64,000 bases of DNA. Source: Aphanothece cf. minutissima CCALA 015 (GTDB lineage Bacteria; Cyanobacteriota; Cyanobacteriia; PCC-6307; Cyanobiaceae). The stretch spans positions 62,001-126,000 of the forward strand of contig PVWP01000002.1 in the NCBI GenBank assembly GCA_003003925.1. Direction: 5' to 3'. The position numbers were made by a program, and so were the translations under genes. The stretch's first letter is position 1. Each line of letters starts with the position of its first letter. Shown here piece by piece: positions 1-9,232 of the stretch. The notes under the pieces were generated by a model, which worked only from the letters and a program-made list of their open reading frames with translations, did no database searches and was not told where the DNA came from.

Positions 1-326
1 CCGCCACCGGTTGCTTCCTCTCCCCCACCGGGCAGCCGCTGCACTACCGCGCCACCGACAACCTCAGCGATCCCCGCCTGCGGGGGCTGATGCCCCTCGA
101 CCTGATCGACATCGTCGCCGAGGCCGGCCTCCACTACGACCCCGCCCGGCTGCAGGGCAGCGTCTTTCACCTGCTGGGCTGCCTCTCGGAGTTCGGCAAG
201 CTGGGCATGACCTGCATCGGCCGCGATCCGGAGCAGGCCTCCGCCGTCTACCGCTCCACCGTGGCGGAGCTGCTGGCGGGGGCCTGCGCCCGCCGCGGGG
301 CGGGGCTGCCGGAGGCCGGCGGCTGA
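1..326 (+). CDS. C-terminal end of a PGM1-like ATP-grasp protein (5' truncated)
   Basis: The reading frame is open from the window edge (first full codon at 3) to a TGA at 324-326, giving about 107 residues of a longer protein. The end carries the stretch HLLGCLSEFGKLGMTCIG followed by a short helix. It resembles, from memory, the C-terminal domain of pheganomycin-ligase (PGM1)-related ATP-grasp proteins, which are common in cyanobacteria and otherwise form peptide bonds. The ATP-grasp core lies outside the window, so no catalytic residue can be checked. The family call is a recollection; what is certain is that this is the tail of a plus-strand gene. Confidence 0.5.
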   Translation, partial: ATGCFLSPTGQPLHYRATDNLSDPRLRGLMPLDLIDIVAEAGLHYDPARLQGSVFHLLGCLSEFGKLGMTCIGRDPEQASAVYRSTVAELLAGACARRGAGLPEAGG

Positions 327-370
327 CGCTCCGGGCCACTCAGGGCAGGATGGGTCAGCACAGGGGGCGC

Positions 371-892
371 ATGGTCTCGATCACCGACCGCGAAGACGAC
401 CGTTCCCGGCGTTCTCCCCCGCCCCCGGTCCCCGGTCCGCCGCCACCGGCCGCCGGCCTGCCGCCCTGGACCAGCTGGCTGCAGATCGGCCTGAGCTCCA
501 TGCTCGCCGTGCTGTTCCTGGTGATCCTGGCGAAAACGCGCGAACAGAGCCAGCTGCTGATGAAGCTGGAGCAGCGCCTCCAGGGACTGGAGAACAGCCG
601 CGCCCTGGATCGCACCTCCGTGCTGGAGGAGCAGCAGCGGGCGATGGTGGGCCGCCTCCAGACCCTGGAGGCCGGGGCCCAGCGGCTGGAGGCCCTCGAA
701 CAGCAGCAGGACCAGTGGCGCTCCGCCCTGGCCGACCTGCAGGGTCGGGCGGTGCGGCGCCCCCAAAGGGATCCGGACCCCTTCCCCGCCACGCCGGTGC
801 CTTCGGCGGGGCCCGGCGGCCGTCCGGCCCAGGCCCCGGCGGAGCGCGGCGACGGCGGCGTGTTGCGTCCGCCGCCGGTGGGCAGCCCCTGA
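371..892 (+). CDS. Hypothetical single-pass membrane protein with coiled coil
   Basis: This 173-residue protein is not one I recognise. It has a proline-rich N-terminus (about 15-40), one hydrophobic helix at about 46-63 (IGLSSMLAVLFLVILA), then a long Q/E/L-rich segment with heptad character (about 65-125) and a Pro/Gly/Arg-rich tail. It probably sits in the plasma membrane with the coiled coil on one side. An in-frame ATG at 350 is an alternative start that adds seven residues. It follows the PGM1-like gene by about 45 bp on the same strand and may be co-transcribed. Its end converges on the sugar permease gene 16 bp away. No function is proposed. Confidence 0.6.
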   Translation: MVSITDREDDRSRRSPPPPVPGPPPPAAGLPPWTSWLQIGLSSMLAVLFLVILAKTREQSQLLMKLEQRLQGLENSRALDRTSVLEEQQRAMVGRLQTLEAGAQRLEALEQQQDQWRSALADLQGRAVRRPQRDPDPFPATPVPSAGPGGRPAQAPAERGDGGVLRPPPVGSP

Positions 893-908
893 GCGCCCTT
901 CGGGCCCC

Positions 909-1745
909 TCAGCCCTTGACGGCGTCGCCGCTGGCGCTGGGCAGGATGTAGCGCTGCAGCAGCACGAACAGCAGCAGCACCGGCAGGATCGAGACCACCG
1001 AGCCGGCCGCCACCAGGCGCCAGTCCAGGGAGAAGCTGCTGGCCAGCTGCTGCAGACCCAGGGGCAGGGTGTAGAGGGTGGGGTCGTCGAGAATGATCAG
1101 CGGCCAGAGGAAATCACTCCAGGTGCCGATGAACACGAACATCGCCAGGGTGATCAGGTCGGCCCGGGCCGCCGGCAGCATCACGTTCCACCACTCGCCG
1201 ATGGGGGTGCAGCCATCGATCCGGGCCGCCTCCTCCAGCTCCACCGGCACCGCCAGGAAGCTCTGGCGCAGCAGGAAGATGCCGAAGGCCGTGGCCGCCT
1301 GGGGCACGATCAGGGCCCAGAGGGTGTTGCGCAGCCCGATCTGCACCATCAGCAGATAAAGGGGGATCATCACCACCTGGAAGGGGATCAGGATCGTGGC
1401 CACCACCAGGGCCAGCACCAGCCCGCGGCCGCGGAAACGCATCCGCGCCAGGGGGTAGGCCGCCAGGGAGCAGAACAGCAGGTTGGCCAGCACCGCCAGG
1501 GCGCTGACGATCGTGCTGTTGAGCAGGTAGGTGCCCATCGGGTTGGCGGCGAACAGGCGCCCGTAGGCCTCCAGGCTCGGCTGGCTGGGCAGCAGGGCCG
1601 GAGGGCTGGTGAAGATGTCCTCCGCCGGCCCCTTCAGGGAGGTGCTGACCAGCCAGAGCAGGGGCAGCAGCAGCAGCACGGCCACCAGCAGCAGCAGGGC
1701 GAGCTGCAGCCCGGTGGCCAGCGGGGAGCGGTTGGGGGCGTTCAC
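909..1745 (-). CDS. Carbohydrate ABC transporter permease (MalG/UgpE type)
   Basis: A 278-residue inner-membrane permease with about six hydrophobic helices. It has the EAA-loop consensus of sugar ABC importers at about residues 170-190 ([11 protein letters not shown]). The N-terminus (helix, then [10 protein letters not shown]) is typical of the MalG/UgpE half. The start is GTG at 1745-1743, which overlaps the leuA stop codon as GTGA, so translation is probably coupled to leuA. The other importer parts (MalF-like permease, binding protein, ATPase) are not in this window. The substrate is therefore unknown; family knowledge suggests a di- or oligosaccharide or a compatible solute such as glucosylglycerol or trehalose. 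Confidence 0.88.
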   Translation of the reverse strand: MNAPNRSPLATGLQLALLLLVAVLLLLPLLWLVSTSLKGPAEDIFTSPPALLPSQPSLEAYGRLFAANPMGTYLLNSTIVSALAVLANLLFCSLAAYPLARMRFRGRGLVLALVVATILIPFQVVMIPLYLLMVQIGLRNTLWALIVPQAATAFGIFLLRQSFLAVPVELEEAARIDGCTPIGEWWNVMLPAARADLITLAMFVFIGTWSDFLWPLIILDDPTLYTLPLGLQQLASSFSLDWRLVAAGSVVSILPVLLLFVLLQRYILPSASGDAVKG

Positions 1746-3367
1746 AGACGCGGCAGTTCCGCCACCGGAAGGGGGGTCTTCTGGGGGTGGAGCGGGGCGC
1801 GCTGGCCGCCGGAGACCAGCCGGTTGAGGGCGTTCACGAAGGCCTGGGCCGCCGCCACGACGATGTCGGTGTCGGCCGCATGGCCCGAATAGAGCACCCC
1901 TTGGTGGCGCAGGCGGATGGTCACCTCGCCCATGGCGTCGATGCCTTCGGTGACGGACTTGATGCTGAACTCCACCAGCTCGTTCGGCACCTGGGCCAGG
2001 TGGTTGAGGGCCTGGCAGACCGCATCCACCGGGCCGGTGCCGATCGCCGCCTCGGTGAGGTCGATGCCGTCCCCGTCCCGGAGGGTGACGGTGGCGGTGG
2101 GCTGCAGGTTGGTGCCGCAGCTCACCTGCACCGACTGCAGGGCGTAGCGGGGCTGGTCCTGCTGCTGCACCTGCTCGCTGACGATCGCCTCCAGATCCCG
2201 GTCGGTGATCTCCCGCTTGCGGTCGGCCAGCTCCTTGAAGCGGGCGAAGGCGTCGTCGAGATCGTTGCGCTCCAGGGTGTAGCCAAGCTCCTCGAGCCGG
2301 GCCCGGAAGGCGCTGCGGCCGGAGAGCTTGCCGAGGGAGAGCCGGTTGTCGGCCAGGCCGACGGTGCGGGCGTCGATGATCTCGTAGGTGAGCCTGTTCT
2401 TGAGCACCCCGTCCTGGTGGATGCCGGATTCATGGGCGAAGGCGTTGGCGCCCACGATCGCCTTGTTGGGCTGCACCGCCATGCCGGTGAGGTTGGAGAC
2501 CAGCCGGGAGGTCTTGGTGATCTCCTCGGTGCGCACGTTGGTGAGGGGGTCGCGCTGCTCGGCCGGCCGGCCCAGGAAGGGGTTGAAGTAGCTGCGGCGC
2601 ACGTGCAGGGCCATCACCAGCTCCTCGAGGGAAGCGTTGCCGGCCCGTTCACCGATGCCGTTGATGGTGCACTCCAGCTGGCGGGCGCCGTTCTTGACCG
2701 CTTCGAGGAAGTTGGCGACGGCCAGGCCGAGATCGTTGTGCCCATGCACCGAGATCACCGCCCGGTCGATGTTGGGCACCGAACGGTTGATGCCGGCGAT
2801 GATCGCGCCGAATTCCGCCGGGGTGGTGTAGCCCACCGTGTCGGGAATGTTGATCGTGGTGGCGCCGGCGTTGATCGCCGCCTCGATCACCTGATGCATG
2901 AACTCCGGGTCGCTGCGGCCGGCGTCCTCGCAGGAGAACTCCACGTCATCGACGAGGGAGCGGGCGTAGGCCACCATCTCGGCGGTGATGGCGAGCACCT
3001 CGGCGCGGGTCTTGCGGAGCTTGTGCTCGAGGTGGATGTCGCTGGTGGCGATGAAGGTGTGGATGCGCCGGCGGGCGGCGGGGGCCACGGCCTCGGCGCA
3101 GGCCTTGATGTCGCCGCTGGCGGCCCGGGCCAGACCGCAGATCACGGGCCCGTCCGGGGTGCCGACGCTGGCGGCGATGCGCTGGACGGCGTGGAAATCG
3201 CCGCTGCTGGCGAAGGGAAAGCCGGCCTCGATGATGTCGACCCCCAGGCGGGCCAGCTGCTGGGCGATCGCGAGCTTCTCCTCCAGGTTGAGGCTGGCGC
3301 CGGGGGACTGCTCCCCGTCGCGGAGGGTGGTATCGAAGATCAATACCCGGCCGGGATCGCGGGCCAT
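1742..3367 (-). CDS. leuA: 2-isopropylmalate synthase
   Basis: A 541-residue LeuA, the first committed enzyme of leucine synthesis, condensing acetyl-CoA with 2-oxoisovalerate. The N-terminal TIM barrel opens with the substrate/metal motif [13 protein letters not shown] (about 10-22). A metal-binding HGHNDLG stretch lies near residue 210. The C-terminal allosteric domain (about 380-510) that senses leucine is present, and the length is normal for long bacterial LeuA. The start ATG at 3367 faces the divergent GH57 gene across 113 bp. The last bases overlap the sugar permease start (GTGA). No leader peptide or T-box-like structure is evident upstream. Confidence 0.97.
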   Translation of the reverse strand: MARDPGRVLIFDTTLRDGEQSPGASLNLEEKLAIAQQLARLGVDIIEAGFPFASSGDFHAVQRIAASVGTPDGPVICGLARAASGDIKACAEAVAPAARRRIHTFIATSDIHLEHKLRKTRAEVLAITAEMVAYARSLVDDVEFSCEDAGRSDPEFMHQVIEAAINAGATTINIPDTVGYTTPAEFGAIIAGINRSVPNIDRAVISVHGHNDLGLAVANFLEAVKNGARQLECTINGIGERAGNASLEELVMALHVRRSYFNPFLGRPAEQRDPLTNVRTEEITKTSRLVSNLTGMAVQPNKAIVGANAFAHESGIHQDGVLKNRLTYEIIDARTVGLADNRLSLGKLSGRSAFRARLEELGYTLERNDLDDAFARFKELADRKREITDRDLEAIVSEQVQQQDQPRYALQSVQVSCGTNLQPTATVTLRDGDGIDLTEAAIGTGPVDAVCQALNHLAQVPNELVEFSIKSVTEGIDAMGEVTIRLRHQGVLYSGHAADTDIVVAAAQAFVNALNRLVSGGQRAPLHPQKTPLPVAELPRL

Positions 3368-3480
3368 GGGGTTAGGCGGAACAGCTATGAGTTAGGTCCA
3401 CTCTAGGGGCCGGCTGTCCTGGCTCCGGGAGCGGAACGTCAGGGAGCGGAACGTAGAGTGGCGCCACAGAGGGTTTCCCC
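3368..3480. promoter_or_regulatory. Divergent leuA / GH57 promoter region with short repeats
   Basis: This 113-bp spacer must hold both promoters. It contains a 13-bp direct repeat, GGGAGCGGAACGT at 3427-3439 and again at 3442-3454, in tandem with a 15-bp period. It also has an 8-bp inverted repeat, CCACTCTA at 3398-3405 and TAGAGTGG at 3454-3461, which brackets the direct repeats. Such an arrangement could bind a regulator or pair in an RNA leader. No confident -35/-10 pair is visible. The repeats are seen directly; a regulatory role is inferred. Confidence 0.4.
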
Positions 3481-5046
3481 ATGGCCGCAGGCGATCTGGC
3501 CCTGGTGTTGCATGCCCACCTCCCCTACGTGCGCTCCGGTGAGCCCGGTTCGCTGGAGGAAGACTGGTACTTCCAGGCCCTCCAGGAATGCTATCTGCCC
3601 CTGCTGGAGGTGCTGGAGCAGGCGGCCGCCGATCCCCAGCAGCGGCCCCGGCTCACCCTCGGCCTCTCTCCCACCCTGCTGTCGCTGCTGAGCGACCGGA
3701 CCCTCAACGGCCGCTTCCCGGCCTGGCTGGCCCTGCGCCGCACCCTGCTTGACGGAGCCGTTCCCGAGCTGGAGGTCCCGGCCCGCGAGCTGCAGCACAC
3801 CCTCACGGCCATCGAGGCCCAGTGGCGGGAGATGGGGGGGGATCTCCTGCCTCGCTTCCGGCGGCTGCAGGAGCTGGGGGTCCTCGATCTGATCACCTGC
3901 GGCGCCACCCACGGTTATCTGCCCCTGCTGCGGGATTCGCCGGAGGCGGTACGGGCCCAGCTGCTCACCGCCGTGCGGGAGCACCAGCGGCTGCTGGGTG
4001 TGCGGCCCCTGGGCATCTGGCTGCCGGAGTGCGCCTACTACGAGGACCTCGACCGGCTCCTGGCCGAGTGCGGCCTGCGCTATTCCCTGCTCGACGGCCA
4101 CGGCCTGCTCCATGGCCTGCCCCGTCCGCGCTACGGGGTCTACGCCCCGATCTGCTCCCCGGCGGGGGTGGCCTTCTTCGCCCGTGACAGCGAATCCACC
4201 CTGCCGGTGTGGAGCGCCAGCCAGGGCTACCCGGGTGACGGGGCCTACCGGGAGTTCCACCGTGACCTGGGCTGGGATCTGCCGGAATCGGATCTAGAGA
4301 CCCAGGGGATCCACGACCGCCGCCCCCTCGGACTCAAGCTGCACCGCGTCACCGCCCAGGGCTGCCCCCTTGAGCTCAAGCAGCCCTACGACCCGGCGCG
4401 GGCGGCCGAGCGGGTGACGGAGCACGCCGAAGCCTTCCTGCGGGGCCGCGCCGCCCAGATGGAGCAGCTGGCGGCGACGATCGTGCCGCCGCCGTTGCTG
4501 GTGGCCCCCTTCGATGCGGAGCTGTTTGGCCACTGGTGGTTCGAGGGCCCCCGGTTCCTGGCCGAGCTGTTCCGCCAGGGTCCGGCCCTGGACGTGCGCT
4601 TCACCCACCTGCGCGATGTGCTCAGCGAGGGGCGCTCCCTGCAGGTCTGCCGGCCGGCCCCCTCCAGCTGGGGCCAGGGGGGCTACCACGACTACTGGCT
4701 GAACGACACCAACGCCTGGGTGGTGGCGGAGTGGCAGCGCGCCTCCCGCGCCATGGTGCAGCGGGTGAACCGGGGCGTGGGCAGCACCGCCCAGCGGGCC
4801 CTGCTCACCCAGGCGGGCCGCGAACTGCTGCTGGCCCAGAGCTCCGACTGGAGCTTCATCCTGCGGGCCGGCACCACCACCGGCCTGGCGCGGGAGCGGA
4901 TCCGCCGCCACCTCGACCGCTTCTGGCGGCTGATCGATGCCCTCGAGCACGGCACCGACCTGCCCCGGGAGTGGCTGGTGGGGGTGGAGCGGGAGGACGG
5001 GCTGTTCCCGCAGCTCAACGCCGCCGACTGGGCGACCAGGGCCTAG
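3481..5046 (+). CDS. GH57 1,4-alpha-glucan branching enzyme
   Basis: A 521-residue glycoside hydrolase family 57 protein. Conserved region 1 is HAHLPYVR (residues 10-17). The predicted nucleophile is Glu183 in the stretch GIWLPECAYYED, and the acid/base is Asp345 in PFDAELFGHWWFEGP. The length and domain order fit the archaeal/cyanobacterial GH57 branching enzymes (TK1436 type) that make alpha-1,6 branches in glycogen. It is cytosolic. The glycogen synthase glgA elsewhere in the window supports the pathway. ATG at 3481 follows a GAGG ribosome-binding element. Amylopullulanase activity is less likely because no secretion signal or extra domains are present. Confidence 0.9.
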   Translation: MAAGDLALVLHAHLPYVRSGEPGSLEEDWYFQALQECYLPLLEVLEQAAADPQQRPRLTLGLSPTLLSLLSDRTLNGRFPAWLALRRTLLDGAVPELEVPARELQHTLTAIEAQWREMGGDLLPRFRRLQELGVLDLITCGATHGYLPLLRDSPEAVRAQLLTAVREHQRLLGVRPLGIWLPECAYYEDLDRLLAECGLRYSLLDGHGLLHGLPRPRYGVYAPICSPAGVAFFARDSESTLPVWSASQGYPGDGAYREFHRDLGWDLPESDLETQGIHDRRPLGLKLHRVTAQGCPLELKQPYDPARAAERVTEHAEAFLRGRAAQMEQLAATIVPPPLLVAPFDAELFGHWWFEGPRFLAELFRQGPALDVRFTHLRDVLSEGRSLQVCRPAPSSWGQGGYHDYWLNDTNAWVVAEWQRASRAMVQRVNRGVGSTAQRALLTQAGRELLLAQSSDWSFILRAGTTTGLARERIRRHLDRFWRLIDALEHGTDLPREWLVGVEREDGLFPQLNAADWATRA

Positions 5047-5066
5047 CGGCCTCCGCCCAGCCCCGG

Positions 5067-5816
5067 TCAGAGAATCTGATCCAGGAAGCGGCGGGTGCGC
5101 TCGTGGCTGGGGTTGGTGAAGAACACCTCCGGCTCGGCCTCCTCCACCACCTCGCCGTCGGCCATCAGCACCACCCGGTGGGCCACATGGCGGGCGAACT
5201 TCACCTCGTGGGTCACCACCACCATGGTGATGTCGTCGGCGGCGAGATCCTGCATCACCTCGAGCACCTCCCGCACCATCTCCGGGTCGAGGGCGCTGGT
5301 GGGTTCATCGAACAGGAGGATGCGGGGTTCCATGCACAGGGCCCGGGCGATCGCCACCCGCTGCTGCTGGCCCCCCGAGAGCTGGCCGGGGTACTTGCCG
5401 GCCTGTTCGGCGATGCCCACGCGCTCCAGCAGGGCCCGGGCCTGGCGTTCCACCTCCGCCTTCGGGCGCTTGCGCACCAGCACCGGCGCCAGCGTCAGGT
5501 TGTCGAGCACCGAAAGGTGCGGGAACAGGTTGAACTGCTGGAACACCATGCCCACCTCGCGGCGGATGGCGTCGATGTTGCGCAGGTCGTTGGAGAGCAC
5601 GATGCCGTCGACGGTGATGCTGCCCTTCTGGAAGTCCTCCAGGGCGTTGAAGGTGCGGATGAAGGTGCTCTTGCCCGAACCCGAGGGGCCCATGATCACC
5701 ACCACCTCGCCGCGCCGCACCGTCAGGCTGGCGCCGCGCAGGGCCTGGAATCCATTGGGGTACCACTTCTCGACGGCCCGAGCCTCGATCATCAGTTCGC
5801 TGCTGGGTTGGCTCAT
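5067..5816 (-). CDS. aapP: Polar amino-acid ABC transporter, ATP-binding protein
   Basis: A 249-residue ABC ATPase with Walker A GPSGSGKST, the signature LSGGQQQRVAIARA and Walker B ILLFDEPTSALDPE all intact, followed by the switch histidine (VVVTHE). The sequence is the GlnQ/AapP/BztD type that powers uptake of glutamate, glutamine, aspartate and related amino acids. It is the last gene of the minus-strand run SBP-SBP-permease-permease-ATPase and starts 50 bp after the second permease. It acts on the cytoplasmic face of the membrane. Confidence 0.95.
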   Translation of the reverse strand: MSQPSSELMIEARAVEKWYPNGFQALRGASLTVRRGEVVVIMGPSGSGKSTFIRTFNALEDFQKGSITVDGIVLSNDLRNIDAIRREVGMVFQQFNLFPHLSVLDNLTLAPVLVRKRPKAEVERQARALLERVGIAEQAGKYPGQLSGGQQQRVAIARALCMEPRILLFDEPTSALDPEMVREVLEVMQDLAADDITMVVVTHEVKFARHVAHRVVLMADGEVVEEAEPEVFFTNPSHERTRRFLDQIL

Positions 5817-5866
5817 GGGGCGGGAAGCGGGTTCGGAGCGGAGAAGGAGGGAAAAGGGAACGCAGC

Positions 5867-7078
5867 TCAGGTGGCGCTGGGTACGGCGTGGGGATCGAGG
5901 CGGCGCTCCAGGGCCCGGCTGCCCAGACCGAGGGCGGCACAGCAGCCCCAGAACAGCACCGCCAGGGTGAGGTACACCTCACCGTTTCTCCCCAGGAAAG
6001 CGGGGTTGGCCATCACGGTGCGGGCCGTGCCGAGCAGTTCCAGCAATCCGATCAGCGACAGCAGGGTGGTGTCCTGCAGCAGCGAGATGAACTGGCCCAC
6101 CATGGCCGGCAGGGCCACCCGCAGGGCCTGGGGCAGCACCACATGCTGCAGGGCCTTGGGATACGAAAGGCCGAGGGAACGGGCGGCCTCCAGCTGGCCC
6201 CGCGGCACCGCCGCCAGGCCGGAGCGCACCGCCTCCGCCAGGTAGGCGGCGGCGAAGAAGGTGAGCACCCAGGCCGCCCGCCAGACCCGCTCCGGGGCCA
6301 GCCCGCCGGGCAGCAGGAAGCCGAGGATGTTCTGGCCGAGGAACAGCAGGGTGATCAGCGGCGCGCCGCGGATGAACTCGATGTAGACCACCGAACCCCA
6401 GCGCAGCAGGGGCAGCTCGCTGCGGCGCCCCAGGGCCAGCAGCACCCCGATCGGGAAGCACAGCAGGATGGCGAAGCTCGAGGCCAGCAGGGTGAGCAGC
6501 AGGCCCCCCCATTCCGACGGGGACACGGTGACCAGCCCCAGCCCGCCGCTGATCAGCACCATGCCCCCCAGGTAGAGCAGGGGCCACACCAGGGCGGCCA
6601 GCCGCCGGCCGGTGGGCGACAGGCGGGTCCCGAAGCGACCGGCGAGCCAGCGGCAGAGGCCCAGCAGCAGGAGGAGCCCCCACCAGCGGGCCTGGATGGC
6701 CAGGGTCAGGCCGAGGGCCGAGGGCACGGCTATGGCGATCAGGGCGAGCAGCCCCAGGGCCAGCCGGTCGTTGCTCGGCCACAGCACCCCGGTGCGGTCC
6801 GGGCGGGGGTGGGCGCGCAGCAGGCCCCAGGTGGCGCCGCTGGCCGCCACCAGCAGGGCGGTGAGCAGCCAGAGGCGCCACTGCTGCTCGATCGGGTAGC
6901 GGCCCACGGCGAACAGGGTGCTGTTCACCCTCACCACCGCCCACTGGGCCTGGGTGAGGGCCCAGCGCAGGAAGCCGAAGGCCCCCAGGCTGAGCAGGGT
7001 GATCAGGGCCACGCTCAGCGCCGCGTCGGCGGGGGTGGCGAACAGTTCGGAGCGCAGGCGGCGCAGCAGGGCGTTCAT
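5867..7078 (-). CDS. aapM: Polar amino-acid ABC transporter permease (AapM/BztC type)
   Basis: A 403-residue membrane protein. The N-terminal half has extra hydrophobic segments, as in AapM/BztC permeases. The C-terminal 220 residues form the HisM-type core, with an EAA loop around residues 290-310 (LEAARSLGLSYPKALQHVVLPQ). It starts with ATG one base after the TGA of the partner permease (TGA-G-ATG), so the two are translationally linked. It should pair with AapQ as a heterodimer. The long form with extra N-terminal helices is normal for this family. Confidence 0.93.
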   Translation of the reverse strand: MNALLRRLRSELFATPADAALSVALITLLSLGAFGFLRWALTQAQWAVVRVNSTLFAVGRYPIEQQWRLWLLTALLVAASGATWGLLRAHPRPDRTGVLWPSNDRLALGLLALIAIAVPSALGLTLAIQARWWGLLLLLGLCRWLAGRFGTRLSPTGRRLAALVWPLLYLGGMVLISGGLGLVTVSPSEWGGLLLTLLASSFAILLCFPIGVLLALGRRSELPLLRWGSVVYIEFIRGAPLITLLFLGQNILGFLLPGGLAPERVWRAAWVLTFFAAAYLAEAVRSGLAAVPRGQLEAARSLGLSYPKALQHVVLPQALRVALPAMVGQFISLLQDTTLLSLIGLLELLGTARTVMANPAFLGRNGEVYLTLAVLFWGCCAALGLGSRALERRLDPHAVPSAT

Positions 7079-7079
7079 C

Positions 7080-8102
7080 TCAGCGCTCCCGGATCTGGAC
7101 CAGGTGGTTGAGACCGTTCATCAGGGCCGAGATCAGCAGATCGAGGGTGAGGTAGGCCGCCAGCAGCACCAGGATCACCTCCACCGCCCGTCCGGTCTGG
7201 TTGAGGGTGGTTTCGGCGACGGAATAGAGGTCGGTGTAGCCCACGGCCACGGCCAGGGAGGAGTTCTTGGCCAGGGAGATGTACTGGGTGTTGAGGCCCG
7301 GCACAATCACCCGCAGGGACTGGGGCAGGACGATGCGGCGCAGGGTGGCGAACCAGCTCAGCCCCAGGGAGGAGGCCGCCTCCCACTGACCCTTCGGTAC
7401 GGCGGCGATGCCGCCCCGCACCACCTCGGCGATGAAGGCGCCGGAGTACACGATCAGGCCGGTGATCAGGGCGCCGAACTCGACGCTGAGCCGCACCGGG
7501 GCCTGCCAGACCCCGTTGACCAGCATCGGTCCCATCCAGCGCAGCCCGTCGCCGAACCCGGCGATGTAGAGGCCCGATTTGGCCAGCACCACCCCGGGCA
7601 GCTGGATCGCCGCCACCCCGTTGGGCAGGGTGAGGAACACCACGAAGTACCAGAACACCAGCTGCAGCAGCAGGGGGATGTTGCGCACCACCTCCACGTA
7701 GACCCGCGCCAGCCGCCGCAGCAGGCCGTTGTGGCTGAAGGAGGCCATCCCCACCAGGGTGCCCAGCAGGGTGGCCCCCACCAGACCCACCACCACCGCC
7801 CGGATCGTGTTGACCAGACCGGCGGCCAGGGCGCGCCAGTAGGGCAGCTGGGCGTTGAACGGAAGCACCGATTCCGAGATGTCGAAGCCGGCGGGCTGCT
7901 GCAGCCAGCGCCAGCTCAGCAGCAGGCCGGCGGCGGTGAGGTTGCGCACCAGATTGCCCAGCAGGAAGGCAATCAGGAGCAGCACCAGCAGACCCACCAC
8001 GGCCTGCACCACCCAGGGCACGATGCGGCGGTCGCGCCACCACGGTGGCGAAGGCGGTGCGGGTGGGGCAGGGGCCGGGTCGGCGGGGGGCACCGGCGCC
8101 AT
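7080..8102 (-). CDS. aapQ: Polar amino-acid ABC transporter permease (AapQ/BztB type)
   Basis: A 340-residue permease with a Pro/Ala-rich cytoplasmic N-terminus, a first helix at about 28-48, a periplasmic insertion and a C-terminal HisM-like core with the EAA loop WEAASSLGLSWFATLRRIVLPQ split across about 245-270. The start chosen is ATG at 8102-8100, which shares one base with the binding-protein stop (TGATG). An upstream in-frame start would overlap the binding-protein gene by 43 bp and is less likely. It forms the membrane channel with AapM. Confidence 0.93.
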   Translation of the reverse strand: MAPVPPADPAPAPPAPPSPPWWRDRRIVPWVVQAVVGLLVLLLIAFLLGNLVRNLTAAGLLLSWRWLQQPAGFDISESVLPFNAQLPYWRALAAGLVNTIRAVVVGLVGATLLGTLVGMASFSHNGLLRRLARVYVEVVRNIPLLLQLVFWYFVVFLTLPNGVAAIQLPGVVLAKSGLYIAGFGDGLRWMGPMLVNGVWQAPVRLSVEFGALITGLIVYSGAFIAEVVRGGIAAVPKGQWEAASSLGLSWFATLRRIVLPQSLRVIVPGLNTQYISLAKNSSLAVAVGYTDLYSVAETTLNQTGRAVEVILVLLAAYLTLDLLISALMNGLNHLVQIRER

Positions 8103-9163
8103 CAACGGAAGGGCGGCGAGTAGATCAGGCCGCCGTCCTTCCACTGGCGGTTGAGGCCCCGGTCGAGCTTGAGGGCGGAGGCGGGCCCGACATTGCGATC
8201 GAAGATCTCGCCGTAGTTGCCGACGGCCTTCACGGCTTTGACCACGAAGTCGGGCGGCAGGCCCAGCTGCTTGCCGAAGTCACCCTCCACCCCCAGGAAG
8301 CGGCGCAGGTCGGCCTGGTTGGTGTTGGCCTTGGCCTCGGCCAGCTTGGCGTCGATGTTCGCCTGGGTGATGCCGCTCTCCTCGGCCTGCATCAGCCCGT
8401 AGACGATCCAGCGCACCGCATCGGCCCAGGCGGGATCGCCGTTGGTGGTGGCGGGGGTGAGGGGCTCCTTGCTCATCACCACCGGCAGCAGAGTGTGGGC
8501 GTCCGGTTTGGGGAAGCTGGTGCGCTTGCCCGCCAGCTGGGAGCGGTCGCTGGTGACGGCCACGCAGCGGTCGCCGAGGTAGGCGGCGAAGGTCTGGTCG
8601 CTGGTCTGGAACTTCAGTGGCGTGTAGGGGATGTTCTGCTCCCGCATCCGGTCGGCCAGGTTCAGCTCGGTGGTGGTGCCGCTCTCGACGCAGATCGGCT
8701 TGCCGGCCAGGCCCTTGAGGTCCATGATGCCGCTGGCCACGGGCACCAGCACCCCCTGGCCGTCATAGAAGGTGGTGGGAGCGAAGCTGAGGCCGTTGCC
8801 GCCGGCAGCATCGCGGCTCAGGGTCATGGTGGTGTTGCGGGAGAGCAGGTCGACCTCGCCGCTGGCCAGGGCAGCGAATCGCTCGCTGGAGTTCAGGTCG
8901 CGGTATTCCACCTTGCCTGGATCCCCCAGCACCGCGGCGGCCACCGCCTTGCAGATATCCACATCAAGGCCCAGGTACTTGCCGTCGGGACCCACGAAGC
9001 TGAAGCCGGGCAGCTTGCCCTCCACCCCGCAGATCAGCTTGCCCCGCCCCGTGATCGTGGAGAGCTTCTGGCTCTGCACGCCGCCACCATCGCCGGCGCA
9101 ACCGGCCAGCAGGCCGGCGGCACAGAGGGAAACCACCAGGGAGCGGGTCCGGGTCCGGAACAT
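8102..9163 (-). CDS. aapJ: Amino-acid ABC transporter substrate-binding lipoprotein (copy 1)
   Basis: A 353-residue periplasmic binding protein. It has a signal peptide with a clear lipobox, LLAGC (Cys22), so it is probably a lipoprotein. The mature part begins GKLICGVEGKLPGFSF and has the family-3 solute-binding features (GLDVDICKAVAAAVLG, then CVESGTTTELNLADRM). It resembles AapJ/BztA, which bind glutamate, glutamine, aspartate and other L-amino acids. It directly precedes the permeases and is the likely main receptor. A second, similar gene lies immediately upstream. Confidence 0.93.
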   Translation of the reverse strand: MFRTRTRSLVVSLCAAGLLAGCAGDGGGVQSQKLSTITGRGKLICGVEGKLPGFSFVGPDGKYLGLDVDICKAVAAAVLGDPGKVEYRDLNSSERFAALASGEVDLLSRNTTMTLSRDAAGGNGLSFAPTTFYDGQGVLVPVASGIMDLKGLAGKPICVESGTTTELNLADRMREQNIPYTPLKFQTSDQTFAAYLGDRCVAVTSDRSQLAGKRTSFPKPDAHTLLPVVMSKEPLTPATTNGDPAWADAVRWIVYGLMQAEESGITQANIDAKLAEAKANTNQADLRRFLGVEGDFGKQLGLPPDFVVKAVKAVGNYGEIFDRNVGPASALKLDRGLNRQWKDGGLIYSPPFR

Positions 9164-9232
9164 GCCTGCGTCTTAAAGGTGGCCGCATTGTTGCAGGTGC
9201 GGGCCGGTGCAGGTAGGCCCTGTGGAACCTCC

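Noticed and set aside
1787..3406. A 539-codon plus-strand frame opposite leuA
   Set aside because: It is antisense to an unmistakable leuA with conserved catalytic motifs; high G+C creates long shadow frames. Its product is low-complexity and has no recognisable domain.
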